From Arbacia lixula (taxonomy: Eukaryota > Echinodermata > Echinoidea > Arbacioida > Arbaciidae): DNA of 64,000 bases. A program made the position numbers and the translations under genes. Below the pieces are notes generated by a model that was given only the letters and a program-made list of their open reading frames with translations, was not told the DNA's origin and searched no databases. This document shows, piece after piece, positions 52,532-64,000 of this stretch; positions within the stretch are counted from its first letter, which is position 1; each line of letters opens with the position of its first letter. The stretch covers positions 3,855,129-3,919,128 of the forward strand of contig OZ022581.1 of the NCBI GenBank assembly GCA_963669155.1, written 5' to 3'.

Positions 52532-54860
52532 TACATGTACTAAATATACTGGAACATCGCCCAATCAAACCAATGATCGTGCGAGTACATCTAGTACAAT
52601 GTACATGTATGTCATACCACCACATTAAGTTCAAGAAAATGGCGACGCACAGTGAGCTTTCATTTTGCAAATAATATTGTGACTTTAATCTCTCTCAGAC
52701 ATTTTGATGGGTCATTATGAAGGATGGAAATTTATCTTTTAATACTGGTATATAGATAGATATATTAATTGGGGTGAGGTTTCCTTTAATACAATCTGAT
52801 GATTTACCAGAAGGGAAGAAGGAAGTAATGGTCTGATGATTTTATTATTCTGATAGAATCTTATACAATGTTATGAAACTTTTAATCCTAGCCTCGGCTG
52901 GCTTGTCCTGTAGAAGTTTTGACCATTTGTATATAAACGTACGCACCATACAAGAAGAAAATGACCTTGAGACAGGATTAATCAAATACTGGTAACGCTT
53001 TGCCCCACCTATCAGAAAGGAATGCTAACAATAGTCCTGCTGAGCTGGCAGGGAGGGAAGGGGGGGGGGGAGCTGGCAATCAGAGAGACGAATCAGAAAG
53101 TGTCCTTGGACAATGGGACATTTTAAGCTCCGCAAGCCACTCCTCAAAGTGCACACACCCCGCTTCACTTATTCATGCACACAACGGTACTAGCAAATCG
53201 ATCAATGGAAAAAAAATAGGCCAATCAATATGTGGTCCCTCACATCAGCACAGTGGTCTATTGTTCCCCAGCTGTTTTTCGCTTCCCCTAAGCATCGACT
53301 CACAAAACTGATGATGTTTGCAATGTCCTTAAATGATACATATTCGACAGTTGGGATACAGTATGCTGCACATGAAGTCTTAAGCCTTAACATGCCACTC
53401 ATGGATTGTTCCACTGTCAATGCACACAAAAACACATAGAGCAGCCATCCGTCTAGCAGAGTATACAAAGGGTTAATTTGACCAGCCAAGCAATTGCTGC
53501 AGTGAAGAGAAAGTCCCAGCAATGCAGGGCCTGTTTCTGCATTAGAATGCCAGTGACATCTCATTTACAACTTATGCTGGTACATGTATTTATGATGCTA
53601 AACCATTTCTAGCAGAGAATGCTAGCTCAGATATCAGTGACATCTTGTGTATCGATAGCGGATCAGAATTTTCAGAAAAATTGATAGCCTTTCTTACGAA
53701 ACTCCACCATGATTGATGAAACATCAGGTTGAAATATTGACAATTTTGTAAAATATGGGGTAAAGTACTGATTGAAACATTGATCATTCTAGCAATGGCT
53801 TGATCATTTTGAAGATTGTTGTGATGACATAATTTTCTTCTGTTAAATCAATTCATCAATATTTATTACATGCTTTCCATTTTCTGTATCAATGCTAGTA
53901 CAGTATATTCAAACATGCCATTCTTGAAATCCATGTATGAATATTGTTAAAAGGGGTCAATTCATGCATGTGTTACATATCACAATTTATAATATATCAC
54001 AATCAAACATACAATTGATCATCTTAAAAGAAATACATGTAAGGAAGCACAAGTGAGCTTAAAACATGTTTAAATGTTGGCATGATGAGACAAGCTTTTC
54101 GATCTACAAAATGCCTGAATGATACTCAATATTATGAAATATATTCATTTAGCTTTTTTGTGAATTTTGCCTTCAATAAAGTTATGATGAGCATCCAAAC
54201 CCTAACCCATCCACAGCTGATTTAATGCTTAGTAAAGTTTGACAAACGCAACAAAAATATTAATCGTAACAGGCAACTATTCACTTTTCATGGCCCTCAT
54301 AACGCAACTCAGCTTTCCATAAATATTGTTCTCAAGCATGTCAAGGATCGTCCAATCGAGAACAATAGATGTGAGTGTGACAGTGTCCGAGCAGTTCCAG
54401 CATTTAGAATTGATGAGGTTTGAGTTGTACAATACCTTTGAGAATCACCTCAGTGCAAACTATCCGATTTAGAACTCGGCTTAGACGGAGTAATCATCTT
54501 TCCAGTCTTCTGTCTTACAAAATGTGTGATTGATCGCAGCTTGACTTGCAAATGATATCAAGACGTAACTGTACATTTTGAGATAGGGGACTGGGCTAGA
54601 CAGGAATAACTGTCTCATTCGGGGCATTCTTTAATCGAAATGACATTTTTTGGATAGGGCGTTCAGAGGAGCCAGATGCAATCTCAGTGGATCCAACGTC
54701 CTACAGACACTGATTTTTTGGTCTAGGACTCCCTGGACTTGCAGATGCAATCAATTAAAAATCAATCACACATCTTTAAATTACAGAAGTCTGTGATGAC
54801 TTGATTTCCAAAATGTGGGCATTAGCAAATTGAAGGGAATCAAAAGAGTAAACTAATGAT
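52532..54860. other. No gene recognised
   Basis: AT-rich sequence with short ORFs only. A G run lies at 53056-53070. No structured repeat stood out. Confidence 0.5.
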
Positions 54861-55042
54861 GATTAAAGATGCCTTCAACATCAAAGGTTGGTATCGACTT
54901 AACAATATTTTCACTTCTCTGCAGTCTGCACCATCATGATCATAGTTCATACATATATGTACGAGCTTTGGTCGAGTACTTTACCGGCCGGTACCTTTCG
55001 AGTATTAACTGCGACACTAGTACTTTTCAGTACTACACTTAC

Positions 55043-55500
55043 CCGAGCCGAGGCCGTGTGTTCGTAAATGCCGGTGCGGGTGGTCGTGCTAATTTCCCTG
55101 ACGAATTAATGTTTCTCTTCCTGCCTTTGACTTTGACTTGGCAGATACTATTCAGTCCTTCACTTCGGTAAATGCCTACAATAAACTCTTCACGACAAAT
55201 ATGGGTTCAAAGCAAGAAAGAAGGATACCAACAAGTACCAGCATGCAGCAGTCGTATTGCGTATGTCGGCGACACGAGTACGATCGTTGTATGTTTCGCA
55301 AGGACGGTAAAATGCCGGTACTACGCTAGGTCAGTAGTGCATTCCATGTAGTACGGCCTCCGGCACGGTAGATTGATGCGACACAGCGCGTTGTGTGTAC
55401 TTTTGCCGCAATGGGGAAAAATGCACGACGTTGCATGTGCCAAATAAAGGGGCTCGTCATTTTTGAGCAACGCGATTGGCTAATTTTGTGGGCGATGGCC
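55043..55500 (-). promoter_or_regulatory. Candidate TAT promoter and 5'UTR exon
   Basis: CpG-rich DNA. On the minus strand it has an inverted-CCAAT context (AGCCAATCGCG near 55480) and, at 55042, a strong donor CTCGG|GTAAGT. That donor could splice to the acceptor at 46259, giving TAT a non-coding first exon. The link is inferred and another gene's promoter is possible. Confidence 0.3.
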
Positions 55501-55548
55501 AAGTAGTAGTATTACGTGGGCATGATGGTCCGATAACGTGATGATCTA

Positions 55549-56302
55549 AACACAACAAAAAAAGTAAGTCTCCCCCCCCCCCCCCCCCCTAAGCAAAATA
55601 GCATAACTTTTTAATGAAGAGGTTTTGAGCAATGTAACTTGGCAGGGTGGTTTCTTCACCTATTGACCAACTCCCGTGTGAAAATCACATTAGTCCACTC
55701 AGTCATGTATGATTGAGCACACATTAAAAGCAAAATTGTCACTTTTCAAGTCACAAGGGTAATTTTGGGATTCTGTCATATAAATTTTTTAATGAATTCC
55801 ATTTCTGGTGCATAATTTATGTCCTTTCATTATTTATCATCCATCTCTCGACACACTAACACATATCCCGACACTGTCTTAACCCATTGCTCTGGTTGAG
55901 TGAGCACCGTTTAAAAATTACTAATCCCTCTAGAGTTGGAAACTTTTAAAAACCCTTTATTTTTGTGAAAAAATAAAACTCTGGATATTTTGACAAAGAT
56001 GTAACATGATCTGTTATATGAACATAAGGAGTAATTTTCGTGTCATGGTTGAGTGAATACACTTTAAAAATCGCACAAGAAATGCCAAAATGTACTGTTA
56101 GTACAGCATAAACATTTGTGACTTTTGAAAAGTCAGATTTTTGCCTTTGGCGTTTGCTCACTCATGCATGACTGAACCGATCAATATCATTTTCACATGA
56201 AAGTTAGCCAGTGATTGTAGCAACACCACTGCCAAATTATTTTGTCCATAACTTCCTGGTTAAAAAAAAGGGGGGGGGGGACTTACTTTTTTTTGTTGTG
56301 TT
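55549..56302. mobile_element. TA-flanked foldback MITE (754 bp)
   Basis: AACACAACAAAAAAAGTAAG at the left and CTTACTTTTTTTTGTTGTGT at the right are inverted, with TA on both sides (55547-55548 and 56303-56304). A C run (55573-55590) faces a G run (56271-56280). Inner pairs include 'tgtgaaaatcacatt' with 'attttcacatg'. No ORF of note. Confidence 0.82.
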
Positions 56303-59300
56303 TATACTCCATCGAAAATAATGTCCGTTCATAACGTACTAACGTTAGGAACACTGACACACTGACTTATTTTCATCATTCACATTATTTTTTTCAACTA
56401 ATAATTTATTAGGCTATTCTGAATTTCAAAGGCTCAATCAAAGAAAAAAAATCGGCCTCATCAGTCATACTCAAGGGTAGGCATCTTTACCAAATTTATC
56501 AAAGAGAGAGACAGAAAGAGAAAGAGGGAAACAGAGACACAGAAAGAGACAGACAGACAGGCAGACAGACAGGAAGAGAGATAAGGTAGAGGGTGGGGAG
56601 GGGGGGGAGGGGACAAAGAGATAATGAAGATGGGAAGATCCAATCTATATAGGAGATTGTGTGATTATGACTTTTGAGCGGGGGTAATGGTCTATGGAAG
56701 GCCCTGAAGAGAGCCTATAGAGAAAGAAATTTAAACGAAGCGTGTTTTCTTTGCAGACAAAGCAACATTCTTCAACACTTTCTAGTGCCAAATGTGAAAT
56801 TATTCACAAGCACTACACACATTCCATACAGCAACCATGGCAACATTAAGTTTGTCTGGCGCCAATCAAGGACGTGTAAGTGTTAAAAATAATCATGCAC
56901 GAATCACCAGAATAGATTTAAGGTACGAGATACATGAACGTAACTACTAGGGAAGTAGCATTCAAAGTACGATGTACGAAACACATACATTTTGTAGGCT
57001 AAAGTTGCCTCTCAGGCAATCGCAATGGACATTGTCAAACTTCGAATTTAAAGTTGAAACTTATTTATTGTGAAAAATTAATTTCTGACCAACAATGCTA
57101 AAAAATATATCTGCCTGCTGTATAATTCTGATTGAGTCTCTCAAATTGTGATGTAAAAATAATGCCTTATATGAATATTATACAGAATCTGCTGGTAGTA
57201 GTCTACCAACGAGCCATTTGATATTTCAATCATGAATCATTATAGGTCACCCGTCACTTTCCACACTTCTGAACGTACATAAACGTACATAAACGTACAT
57301 ATACGTGTGTTGTTGTTGTTGTTGTTGTTTTTTCCTCAACAGTGCAGAGAGGGCCGGGAGGGAAGGGAGGCCGGGGGATAGAAAGAATCTATTATTGTTG
57401 CTACTCGAAAATAACCTCCGACTAATTCTGGATTACCACAAGTACCGTATTGTTTGGCCGACGTGAATACAATTTGCATAAATGTTCATAACGAAAGTGA
57501 TGTATTTAGCAGCGACACTTTGTATTCCTTATTAGCACAGTTTAAAAAAAAACAGTACCCTCTATAAAAAAAAAAAAAAAAAAAAAAAAAGATAATGATG
57601 CTAACACATAGGAAATTATTGTATACAGTCATTGGTATTATGACTACGTGCCTGTCTATAATTTAGACATATAGCTTATGATTATTCGTTAAACTGCCTC
57701 TACCCATTGCCCCTTTTTACAGAAACATACACAAATCATTACACACAAATACATGTAAAATGTATTTGTTATTGATATGTTCTAATATATTTATGTTTCA
57801 TCCAGGTTTAAAAGGAGAATAAGTGAATAAATGAGGTACAATTTCAGTTGAACATTAAGAATGAACATTTGTTTTTGTTAAGTAGAATTAATAAATAAGC
57901 AGGACTCTTCCCCTAAACAATGGAAACTTCCGCCTACTGGTTTCATATTAGATTGTAAGAATAATTCCTCATGGAGGAGTACAGTGCATGCTCAGTGCAA
58001 AGTTTGTGTTTGTCGCCCTCATGGGTGGACGAACTATGAAATGACAACTTCCAGGCCACACGTCTGTCCTGGAAAGTCTGTGTTAAAAATAAAAAAATAA
58101 AAATGGTGTTTTGATGGTGAGGCTATATACATATTTTGGTCACTAGTAACTTAAACTGGCCGCCATAATGCAACAAAAGAAAAATCAAAAAATTCTTCCC
58201 GGCTATGCTCCAATATAATTTCAAAGGGATATTTTCCCTAAAATTATTGTTTACAACGGTGAAAATGTTGTGCTTGACTTATTGGCCAGGGATCTGCCCT
58301 TGTCTTGACGATAATGTAGGTCCGTCTATGGCACACTGGTCTCATCAAATATTATGCGTGAACGTGACATTTTTGTTATGTTGCGATACAACAAAGCCCT
58401 GAGTTATCGTGCCCTATATCCGAAAAGAAATGATCGATAAGCAAAGTTTCCCAAGATAGGCCCTCCAGGCGCAAAAATGAAGAAAACGGCAATCAAATCA
58501 GGCCGATTTTTGTTTTAAATCGTAAGCTATAATAAACCTAGCTGACAGGCAATTTGGTCCCTAAAAGCTTGCTGTTAGTAAAGAAATTACTGCAAGCTAA
58601 GACATTACATTATGAGCTAAGCAGGACAGTTCTAGAAATCAGAACGTTCTGTGCGGCAATGAGTATCGATGTTGTAGACTTTTTGTTGCATTTTTAAAAG
58701 TCGTCATTGAGTGGATGCATGCACTCAAGACTTCCCTGATAACCCCCCCCCCCAAAAAAAAAAAAAAAAAAAAATAATAATAATAAAAAATAGATGGAAA
58801 ATTCATCTTCATAGCTTCATAGGATTCAGAGGAACGGAGAGATCGAAACATAGGACATAGGCCTATGCATATAGACCGGTGTACTAAAATGGCAAAAACT
58901 TGGTGAGGTATTCAGAAGGCATATACCAAGACTAGCTGTCTTGGAACAAATCACGTTCGGGATCGATCGACCTAACCTGCATCAAAAGACAAAATGATAC
59001 AGTTGTATTGGGTAAGAGTGTGAAGGATCCATGGTAGGCCTTAAAAAAAAAAGGGGGGGGGGGCGTGGGATATAGTCACAAAATATGGCATATCATAGAA
59101 TCCTTGAATTTTGCCGCACGCATATACATACACACATACATACTTATATACACGCACACACATACACCCTCGGACCACTTTTCAGTCTGCATGATTGATG
59201 GAATAAAAAAAAAAAACACTCCTCATGATTTTATTTTTCAAGATACAAAATGTAAAGTTAGACCGAGGCCGAGACATTGGCCGACGGGAGGACGTGTTCT

Positions 59301-59432
59301 CATATCACATCTAGCTATGAACCATCCCGCCAGGAAGAGCCGAGGCTAATTTGCAAGGTATCGGCATGATGTTCTACAATATTACTAGAAAATGTGTAAT
59401 ATTATTCATTGAACTATCTACAATATTAAAGT
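56303..59432. other. Intergenic region between TAT and the zinc-finger gene
   Basis: GA-rich patch at 56500-56620, (GTT)n at 57308-57330, A runs at 57567-57590 and 58755-58775, and a short ACGTACATAA tandem at 57274-57300. I recognise no coding sequence. Confidence 0.55.
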
Positions 59433-59439
59433 GTGATAA

Positions 59440-59478
59440 CCATAGAACTATATTTAATGTTTAAATATAGCTCTATGG
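59440..59478. repeat. 17-bp-arm hairpin upstream of the zinc-finger gene
   Basis: CCATAGAACTATATTTA and TAAATATAGCTCTATGG are inverted around a five-base loop, with one mismatch. 'gtgataac' flanks it on both sides. It lies about 160-200 bp before the start codon. Confidence 0.8.
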
Positions 59479-59545
59479 TGATAACCAATGTTACGTTGCG
59501 ACTCGATTCATCCCGTATTCTTGTAATTGCATCCGGGATATTTCG

Positions 59546-59553
59546 TGACGTCA
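59546..59553. promoter_or_regulatory. CRE-type site TGACGTCA
   Basis: The palindromic cAMP-response/ATF consensus lies 87-94 bp upstream of the predicted zinc-finger start codon, in a CpG-containing stretch. Placement fits a promoter-proximal site; function is inferred. Confidence 0.5.
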
Positions 59554-59639
59554 TCGCAATCTACTCGTATTTAGGCCATATTTCCCTGCCTTCAGTGTCG
59601 GCTTTGATACATCTAATTTTCAATTTATTGCCGACAAGT

Positions 59640-59691
59640 ATGCCTAAGCGGCGATTTATTCGCCCACCGTATCGAGCTGCGGAACTTGGAC
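59640..59691 (+). CDS. znf236: Zinc-finger gene, coding exon 1
   Basis: 17 codons ([17 protein letters not shown]) plus one base, then GGAC|GTAAGT. The lone C joins TT of exon 2 to make Leu18. The match of phase with exon 2 and the good donor are the main support. Confidence 0.7.
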
Positions 59692-62600
59692 GTAAGTTTG
59701 CTATAATTTTTAATTAAAATTTTACATTTTAGTGGGTGTTTTTGGTCACTTTCAAGAGCAACTCTTCCGTGCACAGCTTTGCTGGGTTAACGAAAACAAC
59801 CGCAGCGCTGAAGAATTTCTACAGCTAAGCATGTAGTTCCATATGTACGTGCAGCTTTACGTGTATTTTGTATGCGCTGTATTTCGGCTTTATCTTCAAT
59901 CGGCGGAGTGATATGAAATTTAACGCAACTTACTAACACTTTCATGGGCTCCTTTTTTGAAAACTTTAGGTTCAGTATCTAAATCATCATCTGAACACTT
60001 GTTTAATATTAAAATCGAAGCATATTTCCCTAGTTTAAAAATGTACGGAATGGAAAAAGCGAGTGAAGTTTTTCAATAATGTCTGGTTGTACGTGCGAAA
60101 GCAGTGCGTTGCACGTCATTTCCATGTTTGATCCGCGCTTCCATTAGCGGTGTTGTGTTTTGTTAGTTGTGGGGACACGGCCCTGTCTTGACGGGTGACC
60201 AGCGGGCCAGCTCAACCTGTCGTGGAGTCATGTCAGGAGAGGAGCGAACGGCCACACTTCTGCATTATATGGCCACTCTTGCGATGAAATAAGCAGAATA
60301 ACCATTGTGTTCGTTGGAATATAACATTCAGAGTTCAATGTTATTTATTAATTGAGAAGAAAATTTATGTGTTAATACATAAAAGAAGAATATTATATGA
60401 TCATGAGGTTGCAAATACGCGAATTGCGATGGTCATCATGATAATTGATATGGTACTGATAACTGAATAAGAAAAGGTATTAAATCACAAACAAATTGAA
60501 TGAAACGCTGGGGGGGGGGGGGGGGGGGCATTCCGAAAGTCCACACCTCCCCTAAGATACAATGTCCTTACAAATATTTTATCTTTGGTATTCTAAAAAA
60601 TATTTTAGGAAGATATTAACCAATATTAATGAGCGCATGCCCTGCGCTCCATCCCAGAGGTAGCCAGCAATAAATGTCCTTTCATGTCTTTTGTATACAT
60701 TAACACCATCAAGTTGATGGTGTGATGTCGTGAAACTGAAAGGGACATTGCACAACAATGTCTATCAGCGCGCCTTATTGCATTTGATGCGCCCATGTGC
60801 AAAAAGTTGAATGCGCGAATTATTTTTGCACGTAACGCAATGGGGCTAGGCACGTACGTCTGGAGATAAAATTGCTTGGGAGCAATTTATCGTAACTTTA
60901 TTCCTAAGTGCGTTTCAGAATACCGATTTAGCTCATTTACATAAAAATTTTATCTCTAGCTCATTTGAATAAAAATGTTTATCTTTTATTGTAAGTTGGC
61001 TTTTCGAAATACCAAAAGATGAAATTTGTCCTAAGTCCCTGACAATAAAACTTTTTCCTAAGTTCTATTTCGAAATACCCCCCCAGGAGAAGAAAAAATA
61101 TTTGAATTTTCGGTCATAGACCTTTATCAAGAATGAATGAATGAATGAACAATTTACACAAAAACATGATTGCGTACGTTTTAGTGGAAATCGTTCATTC
61201 ATTCTTGATAAAGATCTATGACTGAAAATTCGAATAATTTTTCTTCTCCTGCATTTCATACAATTTGGTATGTACATTCGGTTTTACTAACTGTTCAGAG
61301 ACAAAGCCCATTGTAATTGAATAGGATTTCTTGTGAGTAAAATCCTTAAACCACAAACAGGCCCCTATCTTAATTTTGAAACCATCCCCCAATGTTTCTG
61401 CTTAGAATTCAGTGAATGTTGTCTTAAAAAAACGAGACTGCAGTCTCATTTTATTTGAAATGTTTCTTGGAGATATAGAATACAATATTTTTTTTGAAAA
61501 AAAAGGATACAGAAAAATTGATAGAAATACTTCTATAGAAGTCTATAATGCTAAAGTCAATGCCACAGGGTAAGATCTGAAAAAAAAAAAAAAATCATGA
61601 TTTGAAAGTGCAATTTAGTACCAGTAAGCTTTTATTATCACGCAACTGTCAGATTGATGGATATGTTGCACATTATCAAGAGGGGTTAGTTCCAAGGTTT
61701 TGTGATCTAATTGCCATGTTTTACTAAGTGCAATAGGGCAGGGTTCTGATTTTCGACAATTATATCAACAAAATAAATCCAAATTCAGTATGTACTTTTC
61801 TTCACATGGTTTGTTTCATATACAATCCAGCTCAAAGGAATTGGCATAGGGAAGGAGAAGAAAGGGAAGGAGCCTCAGTTTTAACCTTGGTATATTTCCC
61901 TTTCTTCCCTTTCCCGATGCCAATTCCTTTGAGCTGTAGTGTAGGGTCAGTTATCTACACTATGTAAATATGCCTTATTATCTGTCATGTTTACATGTAC
62001 CTGATATTTGTTTGAATGTAGAGCATAGATGAACGAAATGTGAACGAAACTAAACAAGATAAGATTCTCCTTATTTTAATATTTTGTTCTTGTGACGTGA
62101 ATTGTCAGTACATTTTACATATTCAAAGCACCCACATAATAAGATAGGTAGATCTCCTTGAGTTTAAAGGGAAAGTCTACCCTGAAGTAGCTTAGGTACT
62201 AGGCTGTGAGGTGCATGGACACAACCCAGTCTGTCAACAACTAGGTCTGGTAACACAGACTATGCCCCAATCCCATCATCGCTCCTCCCTGAGAAGGGAA
62301 GATCGAGGGAAGACGCCAGAGGAGCTATGACGTCATTAGGGCGTAGTCTGTGTTACCAGACGTAGAACTGGGTTGTGTCCATGCAACGTCGGCTAACAGT
62401 GAAGTTTTGTTGATTTCAATGTTAGTGAAGGTTTTCATGAAAATCTGTCTGAAGGATAAGAAAGTTATGATCTCTTAACATTTTGATTTTGTGATGTCAT
62501 GTGTGAGCTTGTGAGGTGCATGCTCTCCCATTTGTTGCCTGATGTATGATACAATGAATTGCTCTATTTCCGTTTTTGATGAAGGAATGATTTTTTTTCT

Positions 62601-63895
62601 TCATAGAGGTACAGTGTGAAAACGTGTTTCTAATGATTTGTGAAATAGCGATAAAATTATGCTTATCCTTTTGAGAAAATAAATTTTCACAAAAGTTTGT
62701 ATTCAACATTTAAAGGACAGCATCTCGCATGTGATGTCACAAAATAAAAACTTTAAAAAATCGTAACTTTTGATATCCTTTTATGGAGTTTCATCAAATC
62801 TTCACTAATATGTTTCTCTCATATTTCTGCTTTTATAAAAACCAACTTAATTTCATGGTGACTACCGATATCCCTTTAAGCATTTATGAAACTTTGTGAT
62901 GGGATAATTATTGGAGATATCTTCTTCTGATCATCATTAGTTGTGATTTCCTAATTGTAATAATCTGATAATCAATTTGATACTTCGTGAATGTTCTTTA
63001 TTTGGATTGAATTTGTGTTTCTTTTTCATTTAAAACAAAACATGAATATTTAGCTACTTCCCCGTCACTATTCATTTGTTTACAAACAAACCCAGTTGGT
63101 TCCGAGGAGGATGGGGAGCCAGCGGATGATGCTGCACCGCTGCCCCCTCCCCTTCCTGACCCCGCCCCAGGGAGCCCAGGGACGGGGCCCTACAAGTGCC
63201 AGATGGCCCAGTGCTCCAAAGAGTTCAGCCGTTGGCGCTACCTGCGTCGCCACGTCCGCAGCCACGAGTTTGACAAACCGCACCGCTGCGACCAGTGTGA
63301 GCAGTCCTTCAACGTTGAGCACAACCTGACGCTGCACAAGGCCATCCACGACACGGAGCGGCTGGAGTGCCCCGTCTGCAAGAAGAAGTTCAGCCGGGTG
63401 GCCAGCCTCAAGTCCCACCTCATGCTGCATGAGAAAGAGGAGGTGCTCATCTGCCCAGAGTGTGGTGACGAATTTGCCTTCCAGGTATCATTTAGTTTAT
63501 GTACATTTAAAAAGATAAACTACTATCCATGGCAAGTTCTGCTCTCTGTGTACTATACAATGGACATCATTTGTTCCCATCTTTTTTGATAAATACACTG
63601 TAAATTACCAATTGAAAGGCTTAAGTTGGCTCTTGTTTTTTCTGAAAGCTCTCCTTTCTTTTCCCTCTGTCTCCCTACCTGGTATATTTCCTTTCACTCG
63701 TCACATCTCTACTTTCGCCCACCAAATCTCCCTGTCCCGTTTCGGCCGACAGAAAGTGCTGGATGACCACCTACAGGAGCACGCTGCGGAAGCAACAGAG
63801 CCCAAGGAGCACACCTGCAAGGTTTGCGCTGAGAAGTTCCCCATGCACTACATGCTCAAGGAGCACATGAGGCAGAAACACAAGCCCAAGTTCAG
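59640..63895 (+). CDS. znf236: C2H2 zinc-finger protein, ZNF236-like (5' part; gene continues past the window)
   Basis: Coding segments 59640-59691, 63096-63484 and 63753-63895 join in frame (phases 1, 0, then 2 at the last donor). The N-terminus [17 protein letters not shown] is followed by an acidic/proline-rich stretch and five C2H2 fingers. Finger 1 is CQMAQC...HVRSH (C-X4-C, from about residue 52); finger 2 CDQCEQSF...HKAIH; finger 3 CPVCKKKF...HLMLH; finger 4 CPECGDEF...HLQEH, which spans intron 2; finger 5 CKVCAEKF...HMRQKH. C2H2 arrays usually bind DNA in the nucleus. '[20 protein letters not shown]' and [15 protein letters not shown] recall the first fingers of vertebrate ZNF236, from memory only. 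The start has A at -3; the frame is open upstream, so an earlier ATG is possible. Further exons lie beyond 64000. Confidence 0.85.
60508..60529. repeat. Poly-G run
   Basis: About 20 consecutive G in intron 1 of the zinc-finger gene. Confidence 0.9.
61083..61255. repeat. Inverted repeat with ~60-bp arms
   Basis: 'caggagaagaaaaaatattt' through 'tcatagacctttatcaagaa' and 'tgaatgaatgaa' pairs with the right arm 'ttcattcattcttgataaag' to 'tttttcttctcctgc'. Intronic; class unknown. Confidence 0.85.
61823..61941. mobile_element. TA-flanked MITE family B, internally deleted copy (119 bp)
   Basis: Both TIRs remain (CAATCCAGCTCAAAGGAATT / AATTCCTTTGAGCTGTAGTG) with TA flanks, but the central arms are lost. 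It lies in intron 1 of the zinc-finger gene. Confidence 0.88.
62168..62875. mobile_element. TTAA-flanked MITE family C, with a nested insertion (708 bp)
   Basis: AGGGAAAGTCTACC at the left and inverted ATATCCCT at the right, each next to TTAA (62164-62167 and 62876-62879). The arms match copies at 19247 and 45311. A foreign palindromic segment sits at about 62195-62400. It ends 220 bp before zinc-finger exon 2. Confidence 0.85.
62195..62400. mobile_element. Palindromic element nested in MITE family C
   Basis: 'gcatggacacaacccagt' and 'ggtctggtaacacagactat' at the left pair with 'atagtc/cgtagtctgtgttaccaga' and 'actgggttgtgtccatgca' at the right. It is absent from the other family C copies at this point. 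Confidence 0.72.
63096..63484 (+). CDS. znf236: Zinc-finger gene, coding exon 2 (fingers 1-3 and half of 4)
   Basis: It begins after CCCAG with [20 protein letters not shown] and holds YKC..C finger 1, fingers 2 and 3, and [11 protein letters not shown] at its end. Phase 0 at CAG|GTATCA. It is strongly GC-rich compared with the flanking DNA. Confidence 0.93.
63753..63895 (+). CDS. znf236: Zinc-finger gene, coding exon 3 (rest of finger 4, finger 5)
   Basis: [10 protein letters not shown] supplies the two histidines of finger 4 with the exact C-X2-C-X12-H-X3-H spacing once joined to exon 2. Finger 5 follows. It ends AAGTTCAG|GTACAT with two bases of the next codon. Confidence 0.9.
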
Positions 63896-64000
63896 GTACA
63901 TTTCTCATGGAGAAGAATGAAATAATTCACCAGAGTGGATGTCTAGACTTTCAAACAGTTTGTGAAGCAGATAGTGAAATAGGTCATACAGTGATCTCAG

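Noticed and set aside
53000-53564. ORFs of 103 and 120 codons on opposite strands
   Set aside because: No family resemblance and no splice signals consistent with a gene; probably chance.

Overview
The window is eukaryotic and most likely from a marine deuterostome, with a sea urchin or other echinoderm as the best guess. The reasons are AT-rich DNA, introns with GT-AG borders, many ACATGTACATGTA-like tracts, a dense load of small inverted-repeat DNA transposons, and a CR1/L2-like non-LTR retrotransposon. The organism is inferred from style and was not tested.

Three protein-coding genes can be assembled exon by exon with matching splice phases. (1) A cytochrome b5 gene on the minus strand (coding 14717 down to 451; six coding exons, 141 aa) encodes a haem domain with both axial histidines and a C-terminal membrane anchor. 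(2) A tyrosine aminotransferase gene on the minus strand (coding 46178 down to 27734; eleven coding exons, 429 aa) has all the PLP-site residues; one intron uses a GC donor. (3) The 5' part of a C2H2 zinc-finger gene on the plus strand (coding from 59640, running off the right edge) has five fingers visible and resembles ZNF236. TAT and the zinc-finger gene are head to head; cytochrome b5 lies downstream of TAT on the same strand. The three genes do not form a pathway.

Layout: 1-14.8 kb is cytochrome b5, whose last intron alone is 7.3 kb and full of repeats. 14.8-27.7 kb is intergenic with several MITEs. 27.7-46.2 kb is TAT, with a 5.1-kb LINE carrying intact ORF1 and ORF2 in one intron and a 40-bp minisatellite filling another. 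46.3-59.4 kb is TAT upstream sequence and intergenic DNA. 59.4-64 kb is the zinc-finger gene.

Mobile DNA accounts for much of the structure. Several families of non-autonomous elements can be delimited with their target-site duplications: TA (Tc1/mariner type), TTAA (piggyBac type), 8-bp (hAT type) and TTA (Harbinger type). I saw no new enzymatic or defence system. The most unusual features are the GC-AG intron built almost entirely from a minisatellite that resembles its own splice acceptor, the intact LINE, MITEs packed with internal copies of their own terminal motif, and a 792-bp palindrome.
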